Source: Hemibagrus wyckioides (lineage: Eukaryota > Chordata > Actinopteri > Siluriformes > Bagridae). Taken from it: a stretch of DNA of 64,000 bases. Below are positions 51,360 to 63,660 of the stretch, in pieces. Numbering within the stretch: the first letter of the stretch is position 1; each line of letters starts with the position of its first letter. The notes beneath the pieces are model-generated. The model was not told where the DNA came from. It did not search any database and saw nothing but the letters and a program-made list of their open reading frames with translations. The stretch covers positions 11,688,657-11,752,656 of the forward strand of contig NC_080718.1 of the NCBI RefSeq assembly GCF_019097595.1, in the 5' to 3' direction. Position numbers and translations under genes: made by a program.

Positions 51360-52680
51360 ATTCAGGGTGAAAAGCGATAATTTATACAAACTACTAAAAT
51401 TGCTATCAAATTATTATTTGTGGTTGAAATTGAATGCAAATACATTGGTTAGAAAGCAAACATTCCCTTTATTCTGATATAAATATATATTAAAAAATTT
51501 CTCTTTGTTAAGTACCATCTGCCCATATAATTACCAGTGACGTGTCTATTTTGCAACATCCTGTGTACTGCGTTTTCCCAAGTGTCATGCCTGACACACG
51601 TGTTTTGAGCTTAAATGCACACTATTTTGGATTTATGGATACTAATGAGGTGCCATTTTCAATGATGTGACAAAGTCACAAATGAAAACTAAAAAATCTA
51701 TAGGTGCAAATTTATAATTCATATGATCACCCTACGTAAAAATTATTTTTAAAAAACAAACACTTTGCAACTCGCATTTACATCTAAATCCATGCTCCCC
51801 GAGGTTTTGACCCTCGATTAGCCAGATAGTCGAGACACTATTTTGTATAAGCTACTTTGCAGACAAAGGCAATAAATCCATTCGTTGAATTATTTAACTT
51901 TGAATTATTATTATTATTAGTATAATTTATTATACTGAATCTAATTATTCGAAAAAAGAAATATTTTTGATATAACTGCAAATATTTACCACCATTAGAT
52001 GGTACTTTTTTTTTAAATGAAATAAAAATTGTTGGTCATAATTGCGCGTTTTTTGACAACTTCTCTGCGAATATTTTGCAGATTGTGTTTTATAGCAAAT
52101 TAAAGACAAAACATTGATTACAGTGAATAAAAGTGATCCAGTGGTAGGCCATCAGGGCCAGCAAGGCCTTCTCTGCTGGCCTAAACAGCATCTGAATCAC
52201 TGACTTGCATTTTAATATATTTCATAAATTATATTATTAATTTTATAATTAAATAATTTTTTCCATGAATGTGTATTAAATTAGATCAGTGATAAACACA
52301 AAAACATTACAAAATTGACCCAACCAGCTACCAAGGTGACAGCAACCTGCAGCTTGAGCAAATTAACATTTATTTAAAAAAAAAAACAAATCCGCTGGTA
52401 AATCCAGCTACTCATAGTGTCACCTTTTGTCAAATAAGGTTATGGTTTAATTGTCACATTAAATGACTATTGATATTGTAGTGAAAATATATACTGTGGT
52501 GCCACAGGTGGGAGATATGTTTCCCAGGCTATACTCGTGGACTTGGATATATCTAGAAGAGATATTTTCAAAATTCAAACTGTTTTGGAATTGTCGTAAT
52601 GAGATCTTTCAGAAACAATCAAAATAAGAAAAATACTAAGTTGAAAATTTGATGATGGTTGCTAGAATGAGTGAATCACA
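51360..52680. other. Insertion splitting a gypsy gag; AT-rich, hAT-like end
   Basis: This segment separates the two gag pieces. Near 52140 the motif CAGTGGTAGGCCATCAGGGC with GGCCAGCAAGGCCTTCTCTGCTGGCC-type symmetry resembles the terminus of a non-autonomous fish hAT element. The other end was not located. No coding frame. Confidence 0.4.
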
Positions 52681-52689
52681 TAAAATTCC

Positions 52690-53000
52690 AAAGTTACATG
52701 TTTTTGCTAGCACCTTCAACTCTGTGACATAAGCATCAGTAGTTTCACTGGTGCCTTGGTTTCTTGTGAAAAAACATTAACGTTCTACAGTCTCATTTAC
52801 ACTCGGTTTGCAATAAAAGCCAAATTTCTCAATAATGTCCTCTACCGTCCATCTTTCCTGGGCTATGTCTCCCATTAGCATTTCCAGCAGTTCCTGACCA
52901 CTCTCGCTGTCGAGATAGCTGAAAAGTTTCACTTTTTTCTTTGTGTCATCCTCCACTAGCATTAAATCCACATAAATAATAAACTCAGCTCAACCCTCAA
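52690..53000 (-). mobile_element. Ty3/gypsy gag capsid fragment
   Basis: The open frame 52971-52777 encodes KKKVKLFSYLDSESGQELLE, then WTVEDIIEKFGFYCKPSVNE. After a stop it continues as FFTRNQGTSETTDAYVTELK. Typical gypsy capsid. The distance to the zinc-knuckle part shows a 1.3-kb insertion. Confidence 0.78.
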
Positions 53001-53339
53001 GCTCTTTCATGTCCTTGACAGGGTACTGGAGTCCAGACACAAAGGATGCGGCAGCTTCAGTCCCTCCTATCGCATGGCACACTTTTCAGGTATTGGCCAT
53101 GCTAGTTAGAAACTCAGCCCCATCCATAAGGATCACTACAAAATCACTCTTTTTGTGCTCACAACACAGACAAAGTGTATTGAAGCTGCCACCATGTTAT
53201 ACTTATACCTTATTTTATTGATGTTCTGGACACCTGTGCTATTTTGCTCAGTCGATCTGATAGGAGGGCGTTACTCTATATGCTCTGTGCTGTAACAGTT
53301 CAACAATAATTCCTATTGTTACAGCCACTACCTAACATG

Positions 53340-53620
53340 TTTTAAGACAAACTTAATAAAGTAGTCAGTAAATTTGTCTGGAATAATAGGAAAACTGGTT
53401 TAATAGGAAAGCTACATTTCCTTGGTGAGAGGGGAGGGCTTCGACTTCCTAATCTTAGATGGTATTGTATTGCAACTGACCTCAGCATCATAGAGTCTGT
53501 CTCAGATCTGCCATTAAATAGATATCTGTCATTAAAGACTGCACAAAAAATCCATTTCTTAAAAATACAATTTCAGTTTGGCATTCTGCACATAAACATA
53601 TAAGTGATATACCTAGGCTG
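53340..53620 (+). mobile_element. L1/Tx1-clade RT C-terminal fragment
   Basis: Translation gives KFVWNNRKTGLIGKLHFLGE then GGLRLPNLRWYCIATDLSII, the conserved tail of L1/Tx1 reverse transcriptases. Probably a separate truncated copy. Confidence 0.7.
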
Positions 53621-53889
53621 GGGACGGCAACCCGTTCTTCCCACTGCAGTGGTTCACTGTAGCTTTACAAAAAGTATGGGAATAAATAAAGGCTATTTAT
53701 TGTATTGCATTGTATTTTTTCAATGGAATCCCTCTTATTTTCCAGATCAAAGTGATCGTGTTATATTAAAATAAAAATTGTTTAATATTTTGTCGATCAA
53801 AATATGAGTCATATTCTACATACGTCACAGGTCGCCACATGCCAGGTAACAACAACAACAACATAAACAAACATTTTAATTTTTTAGTT

Positions 53890-54480
53890 CTTCCAAGATG
53901 GAGGAAAGAGCAGTTGTGCTTTTCAATCGAGGGACAATTGAAAGATTGTTACACACAGTTAGCAATGTTTGAATAATATAGTTGCATATTTTCTGTTGCC
54001 AGGTGCATATAGCTGCTCATTTAAGCTAAATTTTATCTCAGAATCTGTCATACTTGGGTATAGCCGCCGGTGCAATCTAAGTATATATGGAGTACCTGAA
54101 GAGCGGGAGGAAAACATCTAAGTTAGGGTGAAAGAGATTTGTAGTTATAATTCAGTGGTGGTGAAGCAGTTGTGGCAGCAGTGAATGTGGCTAATCGCAT
54201 CAGCAGAATAGACAGCAGATGAAAGAAACAGTTTCTATGGCCAACGATAGTCAGATTTATGACTAAATCAACAAGAGATGCTTTCTGAAAAGGTGCCAAG
54301 AACAACGAGTTCCACAAGAGCAAAGGCAAAGGTTTCAAGTGAAGGAATATCTGACAGCTGATGGCAGGCCAACACATGCTCATCTGTGGTGGTGGTAGAA
54401 AAGGCTAGGAAAAATGGAGAGAAGGCTTACCTGGTAAATATCAAAGCATTTGAGCATGGAAAAGAAATTAATGTAGAATG
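53890..54480 (+). mobile_element. L1-like ORF1 relic
   Basis: Pieces such as YSRRCNLRIYGVPEEREENI and a terminal GEKAYLVNIKAFEHGKEINV match the RRM and C-terminal domains of L1-type ORF1 proteins. Many stops in between. Confidence 0.55.
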
Positions 54481-54539
54481 AACTTTTTAGTAGGGTCCCT
54501 TTCAGTGGCAGCCAGTCAATAGGGAGTGCTCAAAATTCA

Positions 54540-55865
54540 TTTCCCAACTTTCTGAATCGTCCAACAAAAGTGGGCAATTTGATGTCGAAATGATATCAAA
54601 TTGACACCAAAAAATTATGTCAAAAAACAAATCAAAAATGCAAATCAAATAGACGTCAAAAACTTGACGTCAATTTGACATCCACATATTGAGGTCTTAT
54701 TTTGCACACCAAAATAATGGCACAAAAGTAATTAAAGTAAGAATTTTTTTATTTATTAGGCTTCAATTCAAAAATACAAATATAATCTGAATTTTGTATC
54801 CCCTGAAGGTTACTATACAAATACTATATACTATACTCTATACTAATACTACTTTATGAGGACAGATGAATGATATGATTATGGATAAATTAAGATTCTG
54901 AATCTGAACACAGATCAATTGCTGCTTGGCCCTTTTGGTGTCCCATACCAACACTTTCTTAGTCTGAACTCAAAAGGTAAAATTAAAATGACCCCAAAAT
55001 TAACATTACTCTTTTGACATTACAAAACCAGCTGAACAACGAGAATTCCTCTGTTCACATAAGCCACACCAAATTAATACAGGGTATAAAACTATGTAAT
55101 TAGGATAATACAGGAAACTAATACAGGATATAAAAACATGGGAAAATAGCATAGACAAAAAGTACCAAACATCCTTGCACAGAGTCATATTTCATTGAAA
55201 CGTTTTCCAGTTGCCCAAAATAATTTATATTCTACATTTTTATGAGTTATCAACGCATTTGTCAGTGTGAAAAGGAATAATTTCAGAGAATAATAAAAAT
55301 AAATAAATATTAGATTAATTTCAAATTTGGAGGGGTGCCTGTTATTGTTATTCAGACAAGAAATGTCAAGTTTTTTTCACTGTGAAGAATTAGGCCTACT
55401 GTAAATTAATTAACTGGCAATACATTATTACAAAAAATATAGTAATTTCAGTATTGTAATTACACAGCATTATGGTATCATTAAAAATAAAAAAATAATA
55501 ACCAGTCCGAAATATTTTTTGTTGTTGTTTTTTAAATTACTGATATTAAAGGGAAAGTCAGCAGATGCCAATGATGAGGCCTTATAAGAAAAAGTGCTAA
55601 ACAGCTGAATTATTGATGTCAATGTGATGTCAATATGACATCAATATCACGTCTAAAACATGACATTGATGTAAATTGAACATCAGACATTTTGGCCTAC
55701 ATATATAATAAACCAATTTCAGTGTAGGATTAACTTCCTATTTTAAACCAATTACCACTGGAAGAAATTGCCTTCCAAACTGAATTTAAAATGATGTTAT
55801 ACAGCATCTTGATCAAGTCTTGACTAATATTTGACATCAAATTGATATCATTGTGCCTGCTGGGA
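54540..55865. mobile_element. Putative non-autonomous DNA element with GATGTCAA-rich ends
   Basis: Both ends are clusters of TTGATGTCAAT/TTGACGTCAA-like palindromic units (about 54570-54690 and 55615-55865). The middle is AT-rich and non-coding. A terminal CAGGCACAATGATATCAA-type sequence at the right could pair with the left, but exact termini and target duplication could not be fixed. Confidence 0.4.
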
Positions 55866-55952
55866 GGGCTTCCCTTTTTTGTACGTGTAATTCACAATAT
55901 TCACAAGAAGTCTTCATTGTTTTTTGTTTTTTTTTTGTTTTGTTTTATCTCA

Positions 55953-56022
55953 AGATAAGATAAGATAAGATAAGATAAGATAAGATAAGATAAGATAAGA
56001 TAAGACAAGATAAGATAAGACT
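55953..56022. repeat. (GATAA)n microsatellite
   Basis: Thirteen to fourteen AAGAT/GATAA pentamers, one with a C variant. Confidence 0.95.
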
Positions 56023-56812
56023 TTATTCATCCTGAAGGAAATTCTTTTGCCAGAGACTGCTTCAGATAACAAAAAAATAAATGTAAATGAAATATATATA
56101 AAATAATCAATATATACAAACATATTCAAAGTACAAAATATAAATAAAATATAAATAAAAAATAGATTAAATGAAATATTCTATATTTACAAAATGTATT
56201 CAAAGTACAAAAAAAGTGCTAGGGAATTAGAACACATTGCACATAATAAGATAAAACAATATTACCACAGTTTTGTTACGAACCAATCATTTTAAACACA
56301 TGAGGAACACGAAATCCAAATGAGGAACTGAAGTAAGTGGAACAGAAAGAATAGAGACTATATGATAATAGTTAAGGATCATTCTCACAGGATGTCACAG
56401 CTGCTCGGACGCTTCCTTACTTGACCACCAGAGGGCCGTCTATCATAATAAGATAACACACTGAACAGAGCTATTAGTAGATTTAATGCTTAATACTCGT
56501 TCCTTTTTGTTTATGTTGTAAACTAACATGTGGACTCTACATTGAAAGTTTTCCATCTGTCAACTGCTACACTACACAGAGGTGTTTTGTTTTTGTAGCG
56601 ATTAAATACGTTCCCAAGGACAGCGAGGACCTGTACCTCACAATGGAAAGTCACCTTACTTCATTGCTGTAATAGTAGCAACAAAGTCCTGTTCACAATT
56701 GATTTAAAGACCAAAACAATCTTTCTAGGATGTGTCCATTTACTTGTACCTGCTACTAAAAGTTTTTCGGTATAAAAATCCTAGATGCTGCATTGGTCAC
56801 TGTACCTGACTA
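56023..56812. other. Unassigned AT-rich stretch
   Basis: Follows the pentamer repeat with ATTCATCCTGAAGGAAATTC, a fish repeat tail. Nothing else recognised. Confidence 0.35.
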
Positions 56813-57052
56813 TGTAAGTCCAGAGGTGGACGAAGTACACAACTTCCTTACTTGAGTGAAAGTACAAATACTGCTGGTCAAACATTACTCCATTACAAGT
56901 AAAAGTTGTAAAGACAGATTTTTACTTAAGTAAAAGTACAGAAGTACTTTTTAAAAGTACTTAAGTATCAAAAGTAAATGTCAACGCATTGTTTTATTAT
57001 TGTTGCATTGTTGTATGCAATACTTACAGTACCTTTTGTAGCAACCTAGTGA

Positions 57053-57110
57053 ATATACTGACCAGTTTGTAGTATCTATGGAATAAGATACTACAAACTG
57101 GTCAGTATAT
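57053..57110. repeat. Perfect 25-bp hairpin in the hAT element
   Basis: 57053-57077 (ATATACTGACCAGTTTGTAG then TATCT) is exactly complementary to 57086-57110, with an 8-base loop. The stem-loop has microRNA-precursor-like geometry. Confidence 0.85.
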
Positions 57111-57231
57111 GGGATAAGCTTTTAGAATGTTACAAAACCTATAGAAATTAAACAACTGAATTGACAAAAAAGACAGGTATAATCATTTTCATTTTTAATG
57201 TAACACTCCTACCACCCCCAACAAAAAAGTA

Positions 57232-58913
57232 CAGGTACATCTCAAAAAATTATAATATCATGAAAAAGGTCAATATTTTTTATCACTCAGTTCAGAAAGT
57301 GAAACCCGTATATTATATAGATTCATCACACATAGAGTGAAATATTTCAAGCCTTTATTTCTTGAAATTGTGATGATTATGGCTTACAGATAAGGAAAAC
57401 CCAAAATTCTGTGTCTCAGAAAATTAGAATATTACATAAGATCAATAAAAAAGGATATTTCAAAAAGAAATGTCAGACTTCTGAAAAGTATGTTCGTTTC
57501 TATGCGCTCAATACTTGGTTGGGCCTCCTTCTGCATGAATTACTGCATCAATGCGGCATGGCATGGAGGCAATCAGACTGTGGCACTGCTCAGGTGTAAT
57601 GGAAGCCCAGGTTGCTTTGATAGCGGCCTTCAGGTCATCTGCATTGTTGGGTCTGGTGTCTCTCATCTTCCTCTTGACAATACCCCACAGATTCTCTATG
57701 GGGTTCAGGTCAGGCGAGTTTGCTGGCCAATCAAGCACAGTAACACCATGGTCATTGAACCAGCTTATGGTACCTTTAGCAGTGTGGGCAGGTGCCCACA
57801 AGTCCTGCTGGAAAATGAAATCAACATCTCCATAAAGCTTGTCAGCAGAAGGAAGCATGAAGTGCTCTAAGATTTCCTGGTAGATGGCTGCGTTGACTGT
57901 GGACTTCAGAAAACACAGTGGACCAACACCAGCAGATGACATGGCAGCCCAAATCACTGACTGTGGAAACTTCACACTGGACTTCAAGCAACATGGATTC
58001 TGTGCCTCTCCACTCTTACTCCAGACTCTGGGACCTTGATTTCCAAATGAAATGCAAAACTTACTTTCATCTGAAAAGAGGACTTTGGACCACTGAGCAA
58101 CAGTCCAGTTCTTTTTCTCCACAGCCCAGGTAAGATGCTTCTGACGTTGTCTCTGGTTCAGGAGTGGCTTGACACGAGGAATGCGACATTTGTAGGCCAT
58201 GTCCAGGATTCGTCTGAAGCTCCCCCAAATTCTTGAATGGATTTTGCCTGACAATCCTCTCAAGGCTGCGGTTATCCCTTTTGCTGGTGCACCTTCTCCT
58301 ACCACACTTTTTCCTTCCACTCAACTTTCTATGAATATGCTTGGATACAGCACTCTGTGAACAACCAGCTTCTTTAGCAATGACCTTTTGTGGCTTACCC
58401 TCCTTGTGAAGGGTGTCATTGACTGTCTTCTGGACAACTGTCAAGTCAGCAGTCTTCCCCATGATTGTGTAGCCTACTGACCCAGACTGAGAGACCATTT
58501 AAAAGCTCAAGAAACCTTTGCAGGTGTTTTGAGGTAATTAGCTGATTAGGGTGTGACACCACCTGTCCAGGGTGTACCCCTGCCTTTCGCCCTATGTGCA
58601 CTGGGATAGGCTCCAGCAGACCCCCGTGACCCTAGGAGTCCTAGGAATAAGCGGGTATAGACAATGAATGAATGAATGAATGGGTGTGACACCATGACTT
58701 TCCAGTATTGAACTTTTTCACAATATTCTAATTCTCTGAGACACAGAATTTTGGGTTTTCCTTATCTGTAAGCCATAATCATCACAATTTCAAGAAATAA
58801 AGGCTTGAAATATTTCACTCTATGTGTAATGAATCTATGGGTTTCACTTTCTGAACTGAGCGACAAAAAATATTGACCTTTTTCATTATATTCTAAATTT
58901 TGAGATGTACCTG
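57232..58913 (-). mobile_element. Complete Tc1-like element with nearly intact transposase
   Basis: The ends CAGGTACATCTCAAAA and their complement are flanked by TA (57230-57231 and 58914-58915). Inverted repeats are about 200 bp and very well conserved. On the minus strand the N-terminus (58498 down, MGKTADLT; HTH KVIAKEAGCSQSAVSKHI) and the catalytic domain (to 57508; [23 protein letters not shown], ending EGGPTKY) are in two frames joined by one shift near 58230-58260. It is among the youngest elements here. A 120-base insertion lies at 58562-58681. Confidence 0.93.
58562..58681 (+). mobile_element. Short SINE-like insertion with 13-bp target duplication
   Basis: Direct repeats GGGTGTGACACCA at 58549-58561 and 58682-58694 bracket a 120-base insert. 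It begins CCTGTCCAGGGTGTACCCC, contains CTGGGATAGGCTCCAGCAGA and ends in (GAAT)n. This is a retroposition signature. Confidence 0.85.
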
Positions 58914-59173
58914 TACACATCTATGTGTATCCACTCATGCACATTTCAATCAAATGGTCTGTAAATGAAGACTGGTCAGAAAAAACTACTCAATGACCTT
59001 GACAGAAATGTAGTGGAGTAAAAGTAGAGTATTTGTCTTTCAAATGTAGTGAAGTTAAAGTAAAAAGTATTCAGAAAAAATAATACTCAAGTAAAGTACA
59101 GATACTCAAAAAGTGTACTTAAGTACAGTACTCAAGTAAATGTACTTCTTTACTGTCCACCTCTGTGTAAGTC

Positions 59174-59630
59174 AACACCCAAACACTATAAATCAGGGTC
59201 AATAACTAGATTACATCAAATCACAATATATAAGCAACAACATATTCATTATAAATTGATCAAATAACATAATGTGAGTTAAAAGTAACTGACACTTCAA
59301 ACTAGTGTACTTTCACCATGATAACACATCTTACTGGACATCACATGACTTCCAAAATATCACACACATTAGTAAAGAACTGAGAATGAGATGAAGAAAA
59401 GCTAAACAAAGATGTAATTCCCATAAAAAGTAATGCCTTGATTTTATACTTGTTCTTTGTGATCCATATGCTGCAAAAATCTTTGTTGAAGGTCTAATTC
59501 TACTCAGTTCAGTCACATTAGTCTTAGCTCACAGCAGCATCTAGGTTTCATATACTGTATCTATGATGTTTCCAATTTCACAAATTATGCTAATTTTATG
59601 TTTATCTTATTGCTAGCCTAGCAAGACCTG
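59174..59630. other. Spacer, nothing recognised
   Basis: No frame or repeat family recognised between the hAT element and the kinase pseudogene. Confidence 0.4.
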
Positions 59631-59639
59631 CAAGCTCCA

Positions 59640-60299
59640 TCTAAAGGTGGCTTTAATGCAAATGTTATCAAAGCCACCTCACTGCCAGTATGTCCTGCAG
59701 CTCCTGGATTGGTTCTAAATGGCCAACTGCCTCCTGTTGGTACTGGAAAGACCAATCCCCTGCATGGATGTGTATGAGTTATGCTTGAGTCAACAAGGCA
59801 TACTCGATGAGCTACTGGTCAAAATCATCATGCTGCAGGTGATTCATCTTTCACCATGACCCCTCTTTGGATAACCAAAGAATTTGTTTGCTGTTGATTT
59901 GTTCGTTCTTGATTGACTTGTGATAAAATACTTTACATAGTAAATAGTCCCATAAAGATGGAAAATAGAAATGCAGATAATAACGGTAAAGTTCCTTAAG
60001 TTTCTTAAATTTTAAGAAAAACAATCCACAAAGTCATCATTTGTTTTTTGTTTGTGTATGTAATTTAGATACATGTGTGAGTGAACTGTTTATTTAGGGT
60101 TACTGATGTATGGTATGGCTGTGACTGTGATGTGGCTGTAAGGGTCCAGTCTGAGATTTGTTCTTTTAAGACTATAGTACATAGTTACAGTCATCTATCT
60201 AGTTGTGTTTGGATGAAATTTAATTTAGCTCTTTTGATTTTGATCCTGAGAGTTTTTTTAGTGTTCAATGACTGATGGTATATTTTATTATTATTATTA

Positions 60300-60370
<71 letters not shown>

Positions 60371-61287
60371 TCACGCTGCAGGTGGTAGAGGCTGCCCGCT
60401 ACTGCCAAAGCCGCAAAGTTTTCCACTGCAACATCAAGATGGAAAACCTTCTTTTCAACCTCGACACCCTGGACATCAAGCTAATTGATTTTGGCTGTGG
60501 TGATTTGTGGCAGGACACCCCACGCCCTATGTGGAACATGCAGGTAATTGCACATGAAGGAGTAAGAGATATTGGACAGAATTAAAGGGATTTAATATCT
60601 AAGTTGTGATGTTTCTGACGTTGTTCTTGCTCTTCTGCTCAGTAACTCCAGATTTTTGGCCTCCAGAATGGATCCAGCAACAAGAGTACTATGCCAGCCA
60701 TGCTACAGTTTGGAGTCTTGGCATTCTCCTATTCAGCATAGTCTGTGGAGAAATGCCCTTCAGCAATGAGGAGGAAATTGTTGCTGGGACCCTCAATTTC
60801 ACACCTGCCCTGTCTGAATGTGAGAGAATATAAACGCAGCATATTGAGATATTACAACAAATCTAAGAAAAATGATACTGAAGTTGCAAGTAGAAGTTTG
60901 AAATTCGTGACTAAATTCCCTGTCTCTCTTCACATCACTGCCCACACAGCCTGCCGCCATCTGATCAAGTGGTGCTTGGAGCAAGACCCCACTAAAAGGC
61001 CAAGCCTCAAGCAGATCACTGAACATGACTGGTTCACAGAAGGCCTTTCAGGTTAGTCAGGCAAAACATCAGACCTAATTAAAATGATCTAACAAAGAAT
61101 ATAATCCAGATCACATGGAGTGTATTAGAACACTGCTGCATTCTCCAACAATAAAGTCTTAAGTCATTTTATTTCCATGACAGAAACATGAATTAAACAA
61201 GAAATCAAATAAGTAAACATTATGTTCTACAATACTCTATATACATTTTTAATTTAAACATGTTTTTACTCTACAGATGATGAATAG
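59640..61287 (+). pseudogene. PIM-like serine/threonine kinase pseudogene
   Basis: Exons readable: about 59640-59838, 60382-60543, 60643-60819, 60950-61051 and 61277-61287. The first has the PIM-like VALMQMLSKPPHC, LLDWF and LERPIPCMDVYEL with an in-frame TAA at 59716-59718. The second has ARYCQSRKVFHCNIKMENLL and LIDFGCGDL: DFG is kept but HRD is HCN, so the catalytic aspartate is lost. The third (WPPEWI, VWSLGILLFSIVCGEMPF) is one base out of phase with the second. The last two end in GLSDDE and a stop. The glycine-loop exon is not visible. PIM-like kinases are massively expanded in some fishes, and this is a dead or pseudokinase member. Confidence 0.8.
60283..60371. repeat. (ATT)n microsatellite in the kinase pseudogene intron
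   Basis: About 28 ATT units, ending ten bases before the acceptor of the second exon. Confidence 0.95.
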
Positions 61288-61289
61288 AC

Positions 61290-61700
61290 GATGTTGGATC
61301 AGCACCCAACAAATAATAAATTATTGTAAATAAATTATGATCATTGTACCTGACTGACTGCTGTTTGCTTTCATTCAATATCATCATATTTATGATCTTC
61401 TGCTTGGAGCCGTCTGCATTTATAACTCACCTTCTGCTGCTGTGGATGAACACATATGGATAGCTTAACAGTCTGCACTTACCATCAAGAATTTATGCCC
61501 AAATCACACCTTTGCTTCAGCTGATGATCTCATTTGAATATAATGTAGACTTCGATTTATGATATTCTGCTGTAATCATGAAAACTGAGCTCATCCTGAC
61601 ATTCTTATTCACAATATGCTCATACTGAATATCCCTTTAAATATAATTAGAACTGTTGGAGTTCATATTATACAATTGTATACATTTGCATTATTTATGA
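61290..61700. other. 3' flank of the kinase pseudogene, nothing recognised
   Basis: AATAAATTATTGTAAATAAATTATG (61311 onward) contains poly(A)-like signals just after the stop. No other feature. Confidence 0.4.
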
Positions 61701-61702
61701 TA

Positions 61703-61800
61703 TACACCGATCAGGCATAACATTACGACCACCTGCCTAATATTGTGTTGGTCCCTTTTGCTGCCAAAACAGCCCTGATCCATCGAGGCATGGACTCCAG
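61703..61800 (-). mobile_element. Terminal fragment of a fish Tc1 family
   Basis: TACACCGATCAGGCATAACA, then CCACCTGCCTAATATTGTGT and CAAAACAGCCCTGATCCAT. This is the complement of the end seen at 11561-11625, here with an intact terminal repeat. It is cut off at 61800 by the LINE leader. Confidence 0.8.
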
Positions 61801-63660
61801 TTTTAGTTTTGATCTGGTTACATTGAAATAAATATGGGAAATTATTATACTACAGTTAAAAGTGCATGGTTGATGGGTGCTGATTGTTTTGTTGAGGCCT
61901 AGGGCTGAGCTACACTTGCAAGCTGCTTCTCAAATATAGAGGATAAACGTTCCTCAGATTTTTGTTTTGTGGGAAAGTTCGATATATTGTGTGTGTTTAT
62001 GTACATGTCGTCATAACGTCATTGTGTTTACAAACCTAACGTGAACATACGGGTTTAAAGTGCTGTCGCATACCTCGTAGAATAACGGTCCTGAAAAAGC
62101 GGTAACAGGCAAACAGGAGACAGAAATGACGAAGAAAATAACTTGGAAAGGGAACAAGTAAAAGGGAACAAGTTAAGCAGAGCAGAGGAGAAAATAGTGC
62201 ACAAACAAACAGACAGGAAGAAATCGAACAATAAGAAAGTAACACAGAGGGTCAAGTAGGAGGAAAAACACTGAGCAGGAAACAAATCAGATGGAGAGAG
62301 AGAAAAAGAAACCCCCCCGAGTTATTGTGAATGAGAACACCAAACAGAACACGCAACCAGCTAACAATCAAAGTAATGATGAGTGTTCGGGTACAGAAAA
62401 CACTGATGATCATAGATGACGCTGGTTTTAGTCTGGTCAGGTCAAAAAGATAATTCTAAAGCAGGAAACAGATCAGGCAAGAAAGAAAGGACTAGTTGAA
62501 ATAGAAAAAGAAAACAAATCAGGAAGCAGAAATGGAATCTAGGAGTGACCAAGACACAAATGCAGAAAAAATAAGTGACGAGGACGAACAAAACCATGAT
62601 GAACAAATAGGTGGATACAAAGCAAAAGAGATTAAACGATTTTGTTCAAACAACATGAAAGGAATCCGAGTAGATCAGTACTTCCCCAATAAACAAAACA
62701 TTGTACATTGTACAAAACAGCTACAGCCATAATAAAAGAAAAAAAAACAAGGACTTTACTCACAAGGAGATATTTAGATTAAAACTAGAACAAGGCAAGA
62801 TCTGCTGTGTGAAGATGAAGACAGTGTATAAAATAAACCTTGTAGAATAATGCTAATCATTTTTTATTTTTATTCATGACTGATTTTAACATCGCTTCCT
62901 CAATATACGGGTAGGAAGGGATGCAAGAAAATAAATAGAACTATATGAACTAATTAAATTAAAACACATAGATGTGATATTTGTAAAGGAAACACAGCAA
63001 GAAGGAAGATGAGTCTACATGGATGATGGAATAGGAATGAGGAGTAGTGTTGAGTTCAGTAAGCCCAGTGGAGTTTTTTTACCAGAATCCTACACCACAC
63101 AGGAAGTGATTGCTGGCAGAGTAATATTATTTAAAGCAAAAATATGAAGGTTTTAATTTGGTATTAATCATTGCATGTGCTCCAACCAAAGGTCCTGAAA
63201 GAGCTGTGATTTAAAAGATTATCTGGTTTTAGGAGGTTATTTTAACTGTACACAAAACGACTCCTTAGATAGGAATCATACTGAACTCCATGTAGCATCT
63301 AAGCATGCTTTAACACGTGTTATAAAAACTCGCATTCTGGTAGATGTATGGAGAAGACGTCATGGAACTGAAAGACAATAAACATGGGCACATTTTAGAG
63401 ATAATTTTATTTTGTTACCTAGATTAGACAGATTTTACTGTTTTGAACATAATTTTAATATTTTCAAAGTTCAGACTATTTCTTTACTAAATGATGCTAA
63501 TTTTATTGAGTTTTTTTTTAGATTTTTCTTTTAGAAAAGAGAAGAGAGACTTCTCCTCTTGCAGACAGTGTGGAAGGTTTTAATCCAGCAGCTCTGTCAG
63601 CAGTACACTGCCAACATCACAAGAGACATCACCACGTGATTAAGGAAACTGGAGATAGAA
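61800..63660 (+). mobile_element. L1/Tx1-clade LINE, 5' part (copy 2)
   Basis: It is collinear with 43600-44820 but longer: about 62330-62730 keeps the ORF1 C-terminal block (KEIKRFCSNNMKGIRVDQYF at about 62620), which copy 1 lacks. The endonuclease follows (ACAPTKGPER, then a decayed GDFN and DRNHTELHV-like text at 63170-63350). It ends after the CRQ/ALSAVHCQH region near 63640. Frames are broken throughout. Confidence 0.8.

Larger units (their letters stand above)
56821..59165. mobile_element. hAT-type MITE with exact 8-bp target duplication, hosting a Tc1
   Basis: Terminal inverted repeats are CAGAGGTGGAC at 56821 and GTCCACCTCTG ending at 59165. The flanks carry the identical 8-mer TGTAAGTC (56813-56820 and 59166-59173), diagnostic of hAT transposition. 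Subterminal AAGTACTTAAGT/AAAGTA motifs repeat at both ends. The element codes for nothing itself. It has a perfect 25-bp hairpin (57053-57110) and was later invaded by a Tc1 (57232-58913). Confidence 0.9.

Noticed and set aside
60268..60585. Tyr-rich N-terminus of a 105-codon frame
   Set aside because: The tyrosines come from intronic (ATT)n; only the part after the acceptor at 60382 is the kinase exon.
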